Below the pieces are notes generated by a model, which saw nothing but the letters and a program-made list of their open reading frames with translations, was not told where the DNA came from and ran no database searches. 58,600 nt of DNA, taken from contig CALWSM010000002.1 in the NCBI GenBank assembly GCA_944384185.1, positions 1 to 58,600 on the forward strand. The letters run 5' to 3'. A program made the position numbers and the translations under genes. Each line of letters opens with the position of its first letter. Positions within the stretch are counted from its first letter, which is position 1. This DNA comes from an uncultured Blautia sp. Lineage in GTDB: Bacteria > Bacillota > Clostridia > Lachnospirales > Lachnospiraceae. Positions 8,402-17,166 of this stretch are shown piece by piece.

Positions 8402-9433
8402 ATGAGTTTTACATTTATCAAACAGCTTCCTTCTCCGGACCAGATCAAGGCCCAGGCCCCTATGTCCGAAGAAATGAAAAAAATAAAAGCAGACAGGGAC
8501 CGCCTGATCCAGGATGTGATCACCGGTAAATCCGATAAATTTCTGGTGATCGTAGGGCCCTGTTCCGCAGATAACGAAGATTCTGTCTGTGAGTACACCA
8601 ACCGTCTGGCCAAGGTCCAGGATAAAGTGGCAGACCGTCTGGTCCTGGTTCCCCGTATCTATACCAACAAGCCCCGGACCACTGGGGAAGGATATAAGGG
8701 AATGCTCCACCAACCGGATCCGGAAGCCCAGCCGGACGTCCTGGCCGGAATCCTGGCGATCCGTCATATGCATATGCGCTCTATCTCAGAGACCGGGCTG
8801 ACCTCTGCTGATGAAATGCTCTATCCGGATAATTGGCATTATCTCTCAGACCTGCTCTCATACGTAGCGATCGGAGCCCGTTCTGTGGAAAATCAGGAGC
8901 ATCGTCTGATGGTCAGCGGCCTGGATATTCCTGCAGGCATGAAAAACCCTACCAGCGGAGACTTTTCCGTAATGCTCAATTCTGTTGTAGCAGCCCAGAG
9001 CGGACATGATTTTATTTCCCGCGGCTGGGAAGTAAAGACAGAAGGAAATCCTCTGACCCACACCATTTTAAGAGGCGCTGTGAATAAGCACGGCAACACC
9101 ATTCCCAACTATCACTATGAGGATCTCCAGCTTCTTCTGGAGATGTATGAGAAAAGAGACCTCCAGAATCCTGCGGTGATCATCGACGCCAATCATTCCA
9201 ACTCCGGAAAGAAGTTTGAACAGCAGATCCGGATTGTAAAAGAGGTCCTTCACAGCCGTCTGATCTCTCCGGATATCCAGAAACTGGTAAAAGGGGTTAT
9301 GATCGAAAGCTACCTGGTGGAAGGTTCTCAGAAGATCGGCCCTGACCATGTATATGGAAAATCCATCACCGATCCCTGTCTGGGCTGGGAAGATACCGAA
9401 AAGCTTCTCTATACCATTGCAGAATTATGCTAA
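8402..9433 (+). CDS. 3-deoxy-7-phosphoheptulonate synthase, type I (AroG/F-like)
   Basis: First enzyme of the shikimate pathway, condensing phosphoenolpyruvate with erythrose-4-phosphate. The 343-residue protein shows class I-alpha motifs: IVGPCSADN near residue 50, PRIYTNKPRTTGEGYKG near 82, IGARSVENQEHR near 160, and a C-terminal DANHSNSGKK segment with metal and substrate residues. The N-terminal extension of about 45 residues before GPCS is of the kind that carries feedback control in this class; which amino acid inhibits cannot be read from sequence. It is a single-gene unit bounded by its own promoter and a terminator. Confidence 0.94.
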   Translation: MSFTFIKQLPSPDQIKAQAPMSEEMKKIKADRDRLIQDVITGKSDKFLVIVGPCSADNEDSVCEYTNRLAKVQDKVADRLVLVPRIYTNKPRTTGEGYKGMLHQPDPEAQPDVLAGILAIRHMHMRSISETGLTSADEMLYPDNWHYLSDLLSYVAIGARSVENQEHRLMVSGLDIPAGMKNPTSGDFSVMLNSVVAAQSGHDFISRGWEVKTEGNPLTHTILRGAVNKHGNTIPNYHYEDLQLLLEMYEKRDLQNPAVIIDANHSNSGKKFEQQIRIVKEVLHSRLISPDIQKLVKGVMIESYLVEGSQKIGPDHVYGKSITDPCLGWEDTEKLLYTIAELC

Positions 9434-9474
9434 AAAACAAGCTGCCGCATTCATTCATGCGACAGCTTGTTTTT
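9432..9474. terminator. Bidirectional terminator between the DAHP synthase gene and xerD-like gene
   Basis: An A-rich/T-rich flanked stem (AACAAGCTG and CCGCAT on the left; ATGCG and CAGCTTGTT on the right) ends in T-runs on both strands. It serves two convergent genes and overlaps both stop codons. Confidence 0.88.
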
Positions 9475-10357
9475 ATCTTCTGGGATGTGCCTTCATGTAT
9501 ACATCCCGGATTTTGTGGATATTCATGTTCATATAAACCTGAGTAGAAGAAATATCGGAATGCCCCATCATTTCCTGTACGCTTTTCAGATCCGCCCCAT
9601 TCTGAACCAGATGGGCCGCAAAAGAATGCCGCAGAGTGTGGGGCGTGATGTCCTGCTGGATCCCCGCCTGAGAAGCATAACCTTTCAGCACTTTCCAGAA
9701 TCCCTGCCGGCTCATAGATTTTCCTGAACAATTCAGGAAAAGGAAATCGCTGGCCTGTTCACCTAAAAGCTGGCCTCTGGCCTCCTCCATATATTTCTCT
9801 ACTGCCTGTCTTGCAGCGCTGCCGAATGGGATCACCCGCTCTCTGTCTCCGCTGCTGCAGGTCAGATATCCCAGCTTCAGGTTCATATCTTTTATTTTCA
9901 GGCTGATCAGCTCGCTCACCCTGATACCAGTGGCATACAGCAGTTCCAGCATGGCTTTATCCCGGATTCCCTTGGCCGTATTTTCTTTCGGCTGGGCAAG
10001 CAGCAGATCCACCTCCTCTACGGTAAGAATACCCGGCAGTTTTTTCTCGATCTTCGGCGCCTTTAATTTTTCTGCCGGGTTTTCCATCCAGCCGTTTTTC
10101 TGTGTCAAATACTGAAAAAAAGCCCGAATGGATGCAATACTCCTGGAAATAGACGACGCTGCAAAATTGCCCCGTTCCATATAAAGGACATAGGAATTCA
10201 AGACCGTGGAAGTAACCTGTTCCTCGGTCTGGAATCCCCCCTCTGTCAGATATGTTTCTAACTTTTTCAAATCACGCTGGTATGAAACCTCTGTATTTTT
10301 TGAAGTGCCCCTGGTATTATGTAAATAATCAATAAATTCTTGTATCTCGCACTTCAT
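9473..10357 (-). CDS. xerD: Tyrosine site-specific recombinase, XerD-like
   Basis: A 294-residue tyrosine recombinase with an N-terminal SAM-like DNA-binding domain (about 1-85) and a C-terminal catalytic domain. R146 (TGIRVSEL), H240 and R243 (HTLRHSF), H266 (MGHSDISST) and nucleophile Y275 (QVYMN) are present. The beta-hairpin that normally reads GKGNKER is TCSSGDRER here. The residue aligned with the catalytic lysine of E. coli XerD (K172) is a serine (about S169). A neighbouring spoIIM-like gene matches the xerD/spoIIM neighbourhood of Bacillus. Chromosome dimer resolution is the likely role, but the missing lysine leaves room for another function. Confidence 0.85.
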   Translation of the reverse strand: MKCEIQEFIDYLHNTRGTSKNTEVSYQRDLKKLETYLTEGGFQTEEQVTSTVLNSYVLYMERGNFAASSISRSIASIRAFFQYLTQKNGWMENPAEKLKAPKIEKKLPGILTVEEVDLLLAQPKENTAKGIRDKAMLELLYATGIRVSELISLKIKDMNLKLGYLTCSSGDRERVIPFGSAARQAVEKYMEEARGQLLGEQASDFLFLNCSGKSMSRQGFWKVLKGYASQAGIQQDITPHTLRHSFAAHLVQNGADLKSVQEMMGHSDISSTQVYMNMNIHKIRDVYMKAHPRR

Positions 10358-10388
10358 TCATTTTTTCCCCTTCTGTAGGCATAGTTCG

Positions 10389-10418
10389 ATTATATATCAA
10401 GAACCGGCAAAAAATCAA
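10389..10418 (-). promoter_or_regulatory. Promoter of the xerD-like gene
   Basis: TTGATT (10418-10413) and TATAAT (10394-10389), 18 bases apart, on the minus strand about 32 bp before the start codon. The remaining 120 bp up to the spoIIM-like stop are AT-rich with no other recognised element. Confidence 0.6.
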
Positions 10419-10542
10419 ACCCTAAATTTTACATAACCTATGATAAATCTTCATTTTTTGACATTTCCCACAACATATCGAAAGCTGTCTTTTTCTCATC
10501 CCCCAGATATGGTGAAGATCTATTTGTAAATTTTTTGTGAAC

Positions 10543-11106
10543 TCAGATAAAATTTTCTATGATCCAGGCTGCGATCTTTTGATTTACATAACTTTCCGAC
10601 CAGATCCCCAGAACAAGGAGCACCGCCGCCATGGAAAGAAAGAAAAAATAGGCTTTATAATCTTCCCGGCTTCTCTTTGCCCCTGCCAGAGATTTCCTGC
10701 TCATCTGCCAAACAGAGAAAAAATAAAGGAGCCAGCCTGGGACATAGAAAAGGCTCTGGGGAAAAAGACACAGGATCCCCGCTCCCATTCCCCGGATCCC
10801 CCACTGTGTCAGAAAAAGAACCGCCAGATTCCCGCCCAGAAATCCACTCCATAAAAGAGATCCCGATACCAGAAACAATCCCAGGATCGTCACGCCGCAC
10901 ACAGCTCCCAGGAAGAAAAAACGGCTTCTCTGAAAGAAAAGCTCTCCAAAAAACCGGCCGGCTTCCAACTCTGGAATGCCGCTCAGATATACCGAAAGCA
11001 AACTTGTCTGATATCCTGTTTTTTTCAGAAAAAAATTCCCTGCCAAGACCCCTGCGCCGAATCCGGCCAGATACAAGATCAGGAACAAACGCAGATTTTT
11101 TTTCAT
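10543..11106 (-). CDS. spoIIM: SpoIIM-like membrane protein
   Basis: A 187-residue integral membrane protein with about five hydrophobic helices. It resembles stage II sporulation protein M, part of the DMP complex that removes septal peptidoglycan during engulfment. The start is probably the ATG at 11106 (MKKNLRLFL), 6 bases after AGGGTGA. A GTG at 11115 is also in frame but lies inside that ribosome-binding site. Recognition rests on length, topology and adjacency to xerD, since SpoIIM proteins are weakly conserved. Confidence 0.75.
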   Translation of the reverse strand: MKKNLRLFLILYLAGFGAGVLAGNFFLKKTGYQTSLLSVYLSGIPELEAGRFFGELFFQRSRFFFLGAVCGVTILGLFLVSGSLLWSGFLGGNLAVLFLTQWGIRGMGAGILCLFPQSLFYVPGWLLYFFSVWQMSRKSLAGAKRSREDYKAYFFFLSMAAVLLVLGIWSESYVNQKIAAWIIENFI

Positions 11107-11164
11107 CAGCTTCACCCTTTTAAGTCTATGACCGGAGAAGGAAAAATAGTCTTTAAATTAGAAA

Positions 11165-11190
11165 AAGGCCCTTACCTCTGTAAGAGCCTT
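11165..11190 (-). terminator. Terminator of rny
   Basis: On the minus strand AAGGCTCTTAC and GTAAGGGCCTT pair over 11 positions with one G-U around a 4-base loop, followed by a U-rich tail. It lies 26 bp after the rny stop. Confidence 0.82.
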
Positions 11191-11215
11191 CCTCTATTGC
11201 ATTTTAAAGTCGACT

Positions 11216-12775
11216 TTATTTTGCGTAGTCCACAACTCTGGACTCGCGGATCACATTTACTTTTATCTGTCCCGGATATTCCAGTTCAGCCTCGATCTGT
11301 TTGGATATATCCCGGGCCAGGAGTACCATATCGCTGTCGCTGACATGTTCAGGTACCACCATAACACGAATTTCTCTTCCTGCCTGAATAGCAAAAGATT
11401 TGTCCACTCCCTTGAAGGAGTTTGTAATATCTTCTAACTGTTTTAATCTGTTGGTATAAGTTTCTAAAGTTTCTCTTCTTGCTCCCGGCCTTGCCGCTGA
11501 AATCGCATCGGCAGCCTGGACCAGACATGCGATCAGAGAGGCGGGCTCTACGTCGCCGTGATGAGCCTCTACCGCATTGATGACCGTCTGGGATTCTTTA
11601 TATTTTCTACATAAGTCAGCACCAATCTGAATGTGGGATCCTTCCACTTCATGGTCGATGGATTTTCCAATATCATGGAGCAGTCCTGCCCTCTTTGCCA
11701 TACGTATATCGGTTCCGACCTCTCCTGCCAGAAGACCTGCAAGCTGGGCTACCTCAATAGAATGTTTCAAAGCATTCTGACCGTAGCTTGAACGGAACTT
11801 CATACGTCCGAGAAGTCTGATCAGTTCCGGGTGGATTCCATGTACCCCGACTTCCAATGCTGCGGATTCTCCTTCTTCCCGCATCATGGTCTCAACTTCT
11901 CTCTGTGCTTTTTCAACCATTTCTTCAATTCTGGCCGGATGGATACGGCCGTCTACAATCAGTTTTTCCAAAGCGATCCTTGCCACTTCCCTGCGGATCG
12001 GATCAAACCCGGAAAGCACTACCGCTTCCGGCGTATCGTCGATGATCAGATCTACGCCTGTCAGTGTTTCCAGGGTTCGGATGTTACGGCCCTCACGGCC
12101 GATGATCCTTCCTTTCATCTCATCGCTTGGAAGCTGCACAACAGAAATCGTGGCTTCCGCAACATGGTCTGCCGCACATTTCTGTATCGCATTTACAACA
12201 TATTCTTTTGCCTTTTTGTCTGCGTCTTCCTTTGCCTTGCTTTCCAGTTCTTTGTAAAGCTTGGCGGTGTCGATTTTCACTTCGTCTTCAACAGTTTTCA
12301 ACAAATAATCTTTTGCCTGTTCGGAGGTAAGACCTGAAATTCTTTCCAGTTCCTGAATTCTCTGTCCCTGCAGTTCGTCGACTTTTTTTTCTTTTTTCTT
12401 TAAATCTGCTTCCTTTGCTGCATATTCAGCCTCTCGTTTTTCCAGGGCATCCGCCTTCTTATCGAGAGCCTCTTCCTTTGACAAAACACGTTTTTCGTAC
12501 TTCTGAAGTTCGCTTCTTCTCTCCTTGGTTTCCTTCTCCAGTTCATTTTTGGTACGAAGGTTTTCTTCCTTCGCTTCCAGGAGAGCTTCGCGCTTCTTGG
12601 TTTCCGCAGTTTTCAATGCTTCATCTATAATGCTTCTTGCTTTCACTTCCGCAGTACCGATAGTCTCAGCATCCTTCTCTGTCTTTTTCTTCACAGAGAC
12701 GTTAGCCGTAACAGGAACTGCGATCAGCAATGTAACAGCTACAGCAACGATTGCAATGATCACATAGATTGCCAC
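11216..12775 (-). CDS. rny: Ribonuclease Y
   Basis: Membrane-anchored endoribonuclease that starts bulk mRNA decay in Firmicutes. The 519-residue protein has an N-terminal transmembrane helix (about 3-25) and a long charged coiled coil (about 35-200). A KH domain follows, with the RNA-contact motif GREGRNIR near 225-235. The HD metal-dependent phosphohydrolase domain has LLHDIGK near residue 368. The start is GTG, with AAGGAGG at 7-base spacing. It is transcribed alone between its own promoter and terminator. Confidence 0.96.
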   Translation of the reverse strand: MAIYVIIAIVAVAVTLLIAVPVTANVSVKKKTEKDAETIGTAEVKARSIIDEALKTAETKKREALLEAKEENLRTKNELEKETKERRSELQKYEKRVLSKEEALDKKADALEKREAEYAAKEADLKKKEKKVDELQGQRIQELERISGLTSEQAKDYLLKTVEDEVKIDTAKLYKELESKAKEDADKKAKEYVVNAIQKCAADHVAEATISVVQLPSDEMKGRIIGREGRNIRTLETLTGVDLIIDDTPEAVVLSGFDPIRREVARIALEKLIVDGRIHPARIEEMVEKAQREVETMMREEGESAALEVGVHGIHPELIRLLGRMKFRSSYGQNALKHSIEVAQLAGLLAGEVGTDIRMAKRAGLLHDIGKSIDHEVEGSHIQIGADLCRKYKESQTVINAVEAHHGDVEPASLIACLVQAADAISAARPGARRETLETYTNRLKQLEDITNSFKGVDKSFAIQAGREIRVMVVPEHVSDSDMVLLARDISKQIEAELEYPGQIKVNVIRESRVVDYAK

Positions 12776-12822
12776 AGGAGCACCTCCTTATTAAGTTTTC
12801 ATTGTACGTATACAACAGTATA

Positions 12823-12851
12823 ATTTTATACTGATTTCATAAAAAAGTCAA
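12823..12851 (-). promoter_or_regulatory. Promoter of rny
   Basis: TTGACT (12851-12846) and TAAAAT (12828-12823) are 17 bases apart on the minus strand, about 48 bp before the GTG start. A TATAAA overlaps at shorter spacing. Confidence 0.6.
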
Positions 12852-12914
12852 CATAAAACCTATATTTAGGAAGGGAGTCTATGTATATTTTATACAAGTT
12901 TCCCATGGATCCCC

Positions 12915-13544
12915 TTAGGACTCCAGGCTCTCTCCCCCGTCGGAAAATTCACGCAGTACCGGTAAGATATCAGAGGGAGCAAAGCCTCTGCGCATAAGAA
13001 AACCATAAAGCTTCTGCCGCTCCTTTTCTCCTATGGCCTCCCGGGTTCCCCTCTTTTTCTGGATCAGCCCCCGTATCGCCTCCCGGGTATCCATATCCTC
13101 TTCTGTCTCGCTGAAAGCCTGTTCTATATCCTCCTGGGAAACGCCTTTATTTCTCAGTTCCAGCATGAGCCTGGCCCGTCCTTTTTTGCCCCTCTGATTT
13201 TGAATATAATTTACCGCATACCGCTTATCGTCAATGTAATGATAAGACTCCACATAAGCTATGGCTGCTTCCACCGCCTCCGGAGGATAACCGTTCTGTA
13301 CAAGTTTATCCTGGAGTCCTCTTTTCGTCCTGTCTCCCTGTTCCAAAAGATGCATGGCCCGGCTCTTCGCCCGTTTTATGAGGACTTCTTCCAGGATCTC
13401 CCGGTATACTTTCTCAGAAAGCTCCTGTCCCTTTTCAATGTGGTACCGGACCACTTCTCCTTTATACAGGACAAAGGCCGGCTGACCTTCTGTCTCTATA
13501 AGATATTTCTGCCTGGTCACCGGCCGGATTTCCGTAATGATCAT
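12915..13544 (-). CDS. recX: Regulatory protein RecX
   Basis: A 209-residue modulator that binds RecA filaments and limits recombination and SOS signalling. It is made of repeated three-helix motifs. The central part contains the family signature YIDDKRYAVNYI followed by GRARLMLELRNKGV (about 100-130). The gene starts 9 bp after the recA stop on the same strand and is therefore cotranscribed from the LexA-controlled promoter. The length is within the family range. Confidence 0.93.
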   Translation of the reverse strand: MIITEIRPVTRQKYLIETEGQPAFVLYKGEVVRYHIEKGQELSEKVYREILEEVLIKRAKSRAMHLLEQGDRTKRGLQDKLVQNGYPPEAVEAAIAYVESYHYIDDKRYAVNYIQNQRGKKGRARLMLELRNKGVSQEDIEQAFSETEEDMDTREAIRGLIQKKRGTREAIGEKERQKLYGFLMRRGFAPSDILPVLREFSDGGESLES

Positions 13545-13553
13545 TCTGCCTCC

Positions 13554-14633
13554 TTACGCCTCTTCCTCAGTATCCAGTCGAAGCGTTTCCTGGGCAGGCT
13601 CCGCCTTTATCTCTCCGGTACCCTCTTCTACAGCCAGTCCGTAATGCTCTCTTACTTTTCTTTCGATCTCTTCCCGGACGGCAGGATTTTCCTTGAGATA
13701 TTTCTTGGCGTTTTCCCGTCCCTGTCCGATCTTGGCGTTATTGTAGGCGTACCAGGCGCCGCTTTTGTTCACGATCCCCAGATCCGCAGCCAGATCCAGC
13801 ACATCGCCTTCTTTGGAGATTCCTTCTCCGAACATGATATCAAACTCCGCCTCTTTAAAAGGAGGAGCGATCTTGTTTTTCACTACTTTGATCCTGGTGC
13901 GGTTTCCTACCATCTCGCCGCCCTGCTTCAGCGTCTCGATCCTTCTTACGTCCATACGCACAGAGGAATAGAACTTCAGGGCCCGGCCGCCGGTAGTTAC
14001 CTCCGGATTGCCGAACATGACCCCTACCTTTTCCCGGAGCTGGTTGATAAAGATCACGATACAGTTGGATTTACTGATATGGGCGGTCAGCTTACGCAGG
14101 GCCTGGGACATCAGTCTCGCCTGAAGACCTACGTGGGAGTCTCCCATATCGCCCTCGATCTCCGCTCTTGGCACCAGAGCCGCCACGGAGTCCACGATGA
14201 TGATATCCACGGCGCCGGAGCGGACCATGGTCTCTGTGATCTCCAGCGCCTGCTCGCCGTTATCCGGCTGAGAGATATACAGATTGTCAATATCCACGCC
14301 GATATTCTTGGCATATGCAGGATCCAGAGCATGCTCCGCATCGATAAACCCGGCGATCCCTCCTCTCTTCTGCACCTCAGCAACCATGTGAAGGGCCACG
14401 GTGGTCTTACCGCTGGACTCTGGTCCGTAGATCTCTATGATCCTTCCCTTGGGAACGCCTCCCATACCCAGGGCGATGTCCAGGCTCAGGGAACCGGTAG
14501 GCACGGTCTCCACATTCATGTTGGCCGCAGAGTCTCCCAGTTTCATAACAGAACCCTTGCCGAACTGTTTTTCAATCTGTCCCAAAGCTGCATCTAAGGC
14601 TTTTAATTTATCTTCTTTCACTATCTGTGTCAT
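13554..14633 (-). CDS. recA: Recombinase RecA
   Basis: ATP-dependent strand-exchange protein and co-protease for LexA. I place the start at the ATG at 14633 ([10 protein letters not shown]), preceded by AAGGAGA. The reading frame stays open for another 103 codons upstream, but that stretch contains the promoter and SOS box and has no RecA similarity. The 359-residue product has Walker A GPESSGKT at 70-77, Walker B ([11 protein letters not shown]) near 140-150, and the L1/L2 DNA-binding loops. The acidic C-terminal tail is typical. The gene is followed at once by recX. Confidence 0.97.
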   Translation of the reverse strand: MTQIVKEDKLKALDAALGQIEKQFGKGSVMKLGDSAANMNVETVPTGSLSLDIALGMGGVPKGRIIEIYGPESSGKTTVALHMVAEVQKRGGIAGFIDAEHALDPAYAKNIGVDIDNLYISQPDNGEQALEITETMVRSGAVDIIIVDSVAALVPRAEIEGDMGDSHVGLQARLMSQALRKLTAHISKSNCIVIFINQLREKVGVMFGNPEVTTGGRALKFYSSVRMDVRRIETLKQGGEMVGNRTRIKVVKNKIAPPFKEAEFDIMFGEGISKEGDVLDLAADLGIVNKSGAWYAYNNAKIGQGRENAKKYLKENPAVREEIERKVREHYGLAVEEGTGEIKAEPAQETLRLDTEEEA

Positions 14634-14668
14634 TTTTCTTCTCCTTTTAATACACTGTTTCCCTTCTG

Positions 14669-14682
14669 CGAACTTATGTTCG
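14669..14682 (-). promoter_or_regulatory. LexA (SOS) box of recA
   Basis: CGAACTTATGTTCG is a perfect match to the Gram-positive LexA operator (CGAAC-N4-GTTCG). It lies 12-25 bases downstream of the recA -10 element, where repressor would block initiation. It makes recA-recX DNA-damage inducible. Confidence 0.9.
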
Positions 14683-14694
14683 CTTATGTACCCC

Positions 14695-14723
14695 ATGATA
14701 GTATAGTTTTCAGGGATTGTCAA
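14695..14723 (-). promoter_or_regulatory. Promoter of recA-recX
   Basis: TTGACA (14723-14718) and TATCAT (14700-14695) are 17 bases apart on the minus strand. The 349-bp gap 14634-14982 holds this promoter, the SOS box and the terminator of the upstream coat genes. I see no further gene in the AT-rich middle part. Confidence 0.8.
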
Positions 14724-14922
14724 CTGTTTCTTTTTTACTGTCTTTAGAAAATGATATGGGAGGCCGGAGGATCCGTAAAAAAACTTTCTCTGATAAAAGA
14801 GGTGATCCGAAATTGTTTTCTGATGTGCTGTGCCTAAATTATAGCATGGCTGAAATCCTTCTGTAAATCCCAGGAAAATCACCAAATTTTCCCCGGAACG
14901 ATCCGGTGAAAACTGTAAAAAA

Positions 14923-14961
14923 CTCCCTCTCTCTTCCGTCAATTTCCGAAAGAGAGGGGAG
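14923..14961 (-). terminator. Terminator of the CotF-like genes
   Basis: A purine/pyrimidine stem (CTCCC-CTCTCTT with AAGAGAG-AGGGAG on the minus strand) is followed by six U residues at 14922-14917. Confidence 0.8.
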
Positions 14962-14982
14962 CCTTCCTGTCTGTGTTTTTCT

Positions 14983-15240
14983 TTACCCCACAGAAGGCTG
15001 TGTAAGCACCGCCCTTACATGGGCCACTTCTTCTGGTCTTGCGCAGGCTGCCGGAACATAATAGCTTTTGGCTCTGGCGATCTGATAGATCTCTTCCTGG
15101 GACATCTCGCACTGATTCCGCATCTGTTTGAGCACCTGCTTTAACTGGGGATTTTCTGTCTGAGGGATCATTTCTCCGTAACGCACCAGCTCCCCGTTGA
15201 TCCCGGCCAGGGTATCTGCCACCATTGTTTTATCTGTCAT
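14983..15240 (-). CDS. CotF-like spore coat protein (C-terminal-type part)
   Basis: An 85-residue helical protein of the spore coat CotF family. It has two amphipathic helices with [19 protein letters not shown] in the middle and a YYVPAA segment near the C-terminus, as in clostridial CotF-like proteins. GTAGGAGGCAG precedes the ATG. It follows a 61-residue CotF-like gene by 11 bp. Together the two proteins are about as long as one Bacillus CotF, which suggests the two helical-hairpin halves are separate chains here. The coat location is inferred from the family. Confidence 0.75.
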   Translation of the reverse strand: MTDKTMVADTLAGINGELVRYGEMIPQTENPQLKQVLKQMRNQCEMSQEEIYQIARAKSYYVPAACARPEEVAHVRAVLTQPSVG

Positions 15241-15251
15241 TTTTCTGCCTC

Positions 15252-15437
15252 CTACTGTAAAAACTGCATGAGCTGCTGCTTGCTTTCCAGAGCGGACTGG
15301 GCCGATCTCTGGAAAAACTGTTTCACCTGAGGATCCTGGGCCTCATGGGCATAATCCTGCATTTTACAGTGGGTGGTGTCAAAGCCGCCGATGAGATGGC
15401 GGAGGTTCTGAAGATCCAGTACCGAAATATCTGTCAT
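15252..15437 (-). CDS. Small CotF-like spore coat protein
   Basis: A 61-residue protein forming a predicted two-helix hairpin (LQNLRHLIGGFDTTHCKMQD and the following helix ending KQQLMQFLQ). It resembles the N-terminal half of CotF-family proteins. It is the first gene of a two-gene unit, with AGGAGGAAACGC before the ATG. Expression in the mother cell is likely from the family, and a possible sporulation promoter lies about 55 bp upstream. Confidence 0.7.
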   Translation of the reverse strand: MTDISVLDLQNLRHLIGGFDTTHCKMQDYAHEAQDPQVKQFFQRSAQSALESKQQLMQFLQ

Positions 15438-15492
15438 AAGCGTTTCCTCCTTAAATTTGATTCCGCAGGCAGCGGGTTCGCTGACTACATCT

Positions 15493-15520
15493 TTAGTATG
15501 ACAGGATTCCGGATTTTTAT
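15493..15520 (-). promoter_or_regulatory. Possible sigma-E/sigma-K promoter of the CotF-like genes
   Basis: On the minus strand CATACTAA (15500-15493) resembles the -10 element of mother-cell sigma factors. An ATA lies at 15520-15518, 17 bases upstream. No good sigma-A element was seen in the same gap. Confidence 0.35.
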
Positions 15521-15584
15521 GTAGCGTCAGAAATTTCGGATGATCCTTTTACTGCCGGCAGCAGTTTCCTCTCCTACCTCCAAA

Positions 15585-15614
15585 AAGGAGCTGCTCCAAA
15601 TGGGGCAGCTCCTT
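15585..15614 (-). terminator. Terminator of glgA
   Basis: AAGGAGCTGC and GCAGCTCCTT form a 10-bp stem with a loop of about 10 bases, followed on the minus strand by UUUUU. The plus side also ends in TTTTATT. Confidence 0.85.
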
Positions 15615-15627
15615 TTATTATCTATCC

Positions 15628-17073
15628 TCAATATCCGATCAGCCAGTTGTACATCTCCTCATACTGCTTTGCAGAATTATTCCAGGAGAAATCTTTCGCC
15701 ATAGCCCGGTCGATCATCTTGTTCCATTCTCTCTTCTTGTCATAGTAGATACTCTCTGCGTAACGAATGGTTCCCAGCATCTCATGAGCGTTATAATTGG
15801 TAAAGCTGAATCCGGTGCCTGTACTTTCGTATTCATTATACGGCTCTACCGTATCTTTCAGGCCTCCGGTCTCTCTGACGATAGGAAGGGTTCCGTAACG
15901 CAGGCTCATCAGCTGGCTTAAACCACAGGGCTCGAAAAGAGACGGCATAAGGAATGCGTCACAGGATGCATAGATCCTGTGGGAAAGGGCGTTATCATAG
16001 AAAATGTTAGCGGAAACCTTGCCCTGGTATTTCCATGCAAAGTGGCGGAACATGTTCTCATAGCGCTCTTCTCCTGTTCCCAGGACTACGATCTGCACAT
16101 TATCCTGGCAAAGCTCGTCCATAATATAAGCTACCAGGTCGAATCCCTTCTGGTCTGTCAGTCTGGATACCACGCCGATCATCATAGCCTTGGGATCTTC
16201 ATTTAATCCCAGCTCTCTCTGAAGGGCAGTCTTATTTTTTACTTTTTCCTTCCGGAAGTTCTTTGCGTTAAAGTTCTTTGCGATCATCGGATCGGTTTCC
16301 GGATTCCACTCGTTATAGTCCAGTCCGTTGACGATGCCCCGCAGATCGTTGCTCCGGGCTCTCATCAGTCCGTCCAGGCCCTCTCCGTAGAATTCAGTCT
16401 TGATCTCTTCCGCATAGGTATTACTTACTGTGGTAATGGCGTCTGCGTATACCAGACCGCCCTTTAACAGATTGGCGTCTTTGTACGCCTCTAATTTATC
16501 CGGCGTAAAGAAGTAAGCCGGCAGTCCTGTCAGTTCCCGGATAGTCTTAATATCCCAGGTTCCCTGGAATTTCAAGTTATGTATGGTCATAACTGTCTTA
16601 ATTCCCTGATAGAAGGGGCTGTCCTGAAAACCGTCTTTTAAATATACGGGGATCAGTCCTGTCTGCCAGTCATGGCAGTGGATCAGGTCAGGTCTGAAAT
16701 CGATAGTCGGCAGGATTGAAAGAGCCGCCTTTGAGAAAAAGGCAAACTTTTCAATGTCAAAACGAATATCTCCATATGGCTGATAGCCTGAGAAATAGTA
16801 TTCGTTATCGATAAAATAAAACTTGATCCCGTCGTATTCCAACTGCATGATACCCACATATTCTCTCCGATATCCAATGTCCATGTAGAAATGGGTAATA
16901 TACTGAAGCTGGTTTTTGTATTCTTCCTTCATACACATATATTTTGGAATGATCACTCTGACGTCAAAATATTTTTTGTCAAAGCATTTGGGCAGTGCGC
17001 CTACTACGTCTGCTAATCCCCCGGTCTTTATGAAAGGCACCGCCTCTGAGGCTACAAATAATATCTTTTTCAC
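15628..17073 (-). CDS. glgA: Glycogen synthase (ADP-glucose dependent)
   Basis: GT5 glycosyltransferase that extends alpha-1,4-glucan using ADP-glucose. I start at a GTG at 17073 (MKKILFVASEAVPF), preceded by AAGGAGG at 9-base spacing. The open frame continues 25 codons upstream without family similarity. The 481-residue product has the KTGGLADVVGALP substrate motif at 15-27 and the C-terminal nucleotide-sugar motif PSLFEPCGLSQL near 375-390. No other glg gene is nearby, so it stands alone between the coat genes and spo0A. Confidence 0.94.
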   Translation of the reverse strand: MKKILFVASEAVPFIKTGGLADVVGALPKCFDKKYFDVRVIIPKYMCMKEEYKNQLQYITHFYMDIGYRREYVGIMQLEYDGIKFYFIDNEYYFSGYQPYGDIRFDIEKFAFFSKAALSILPTIDFRPDLIHCHDWQTGLIPVYLKDGFQDSPFYQGIKTVMTIHNLKFQGTWDIKTIRELTGLPAYFFTPDKLEAYKDANLLKGGLVYADAITTVSNTYAEEIKTEFYGEGLDGLMRARSNDLRGIVNGLDYNEWNPETDPMIAKNFNAKNFRKEKVKNKTALQRELGLNEDPKAMMIGVVSRLTDQKGFDLVAYIMDELCQDNVQIVVLGTGEERYENMFRHFAWKYQGKVSANIFYDNALSHRIYASCDAFLMPSLFEPCGLSQLMSLRYGTLPIVRETGGLKDTVEPYNEYESTGTGFSFTNYNAHEMLGTIRYAESIYYDKKREWNKMIDRAMAKDFSWNNSAKQYEEMYNWLIGY

Positions 17074-17166
17074 CTTAAAAACCCTCCTTGCCACACTTTC
17101 TGAGCATTTGCCCTTTTCAGAAGTAAATCTATCAGTATTATACTCCATTTCATCAGCAAAAGAAAG

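Noticed and set aside
13200..14597. A 465-codon plus-strand open frame opposite recX and recA
   Set aside because: Antisense shadow of conserved genes; low-complexity His/Leu-rich translation without features.
14634..14942. N-terminal extension of RecA by 103 residues
   Set aside because: The stretch contains the recA promoter and LexA box; a Shine-Dalgarno sequence and family similarity begin at 14633.
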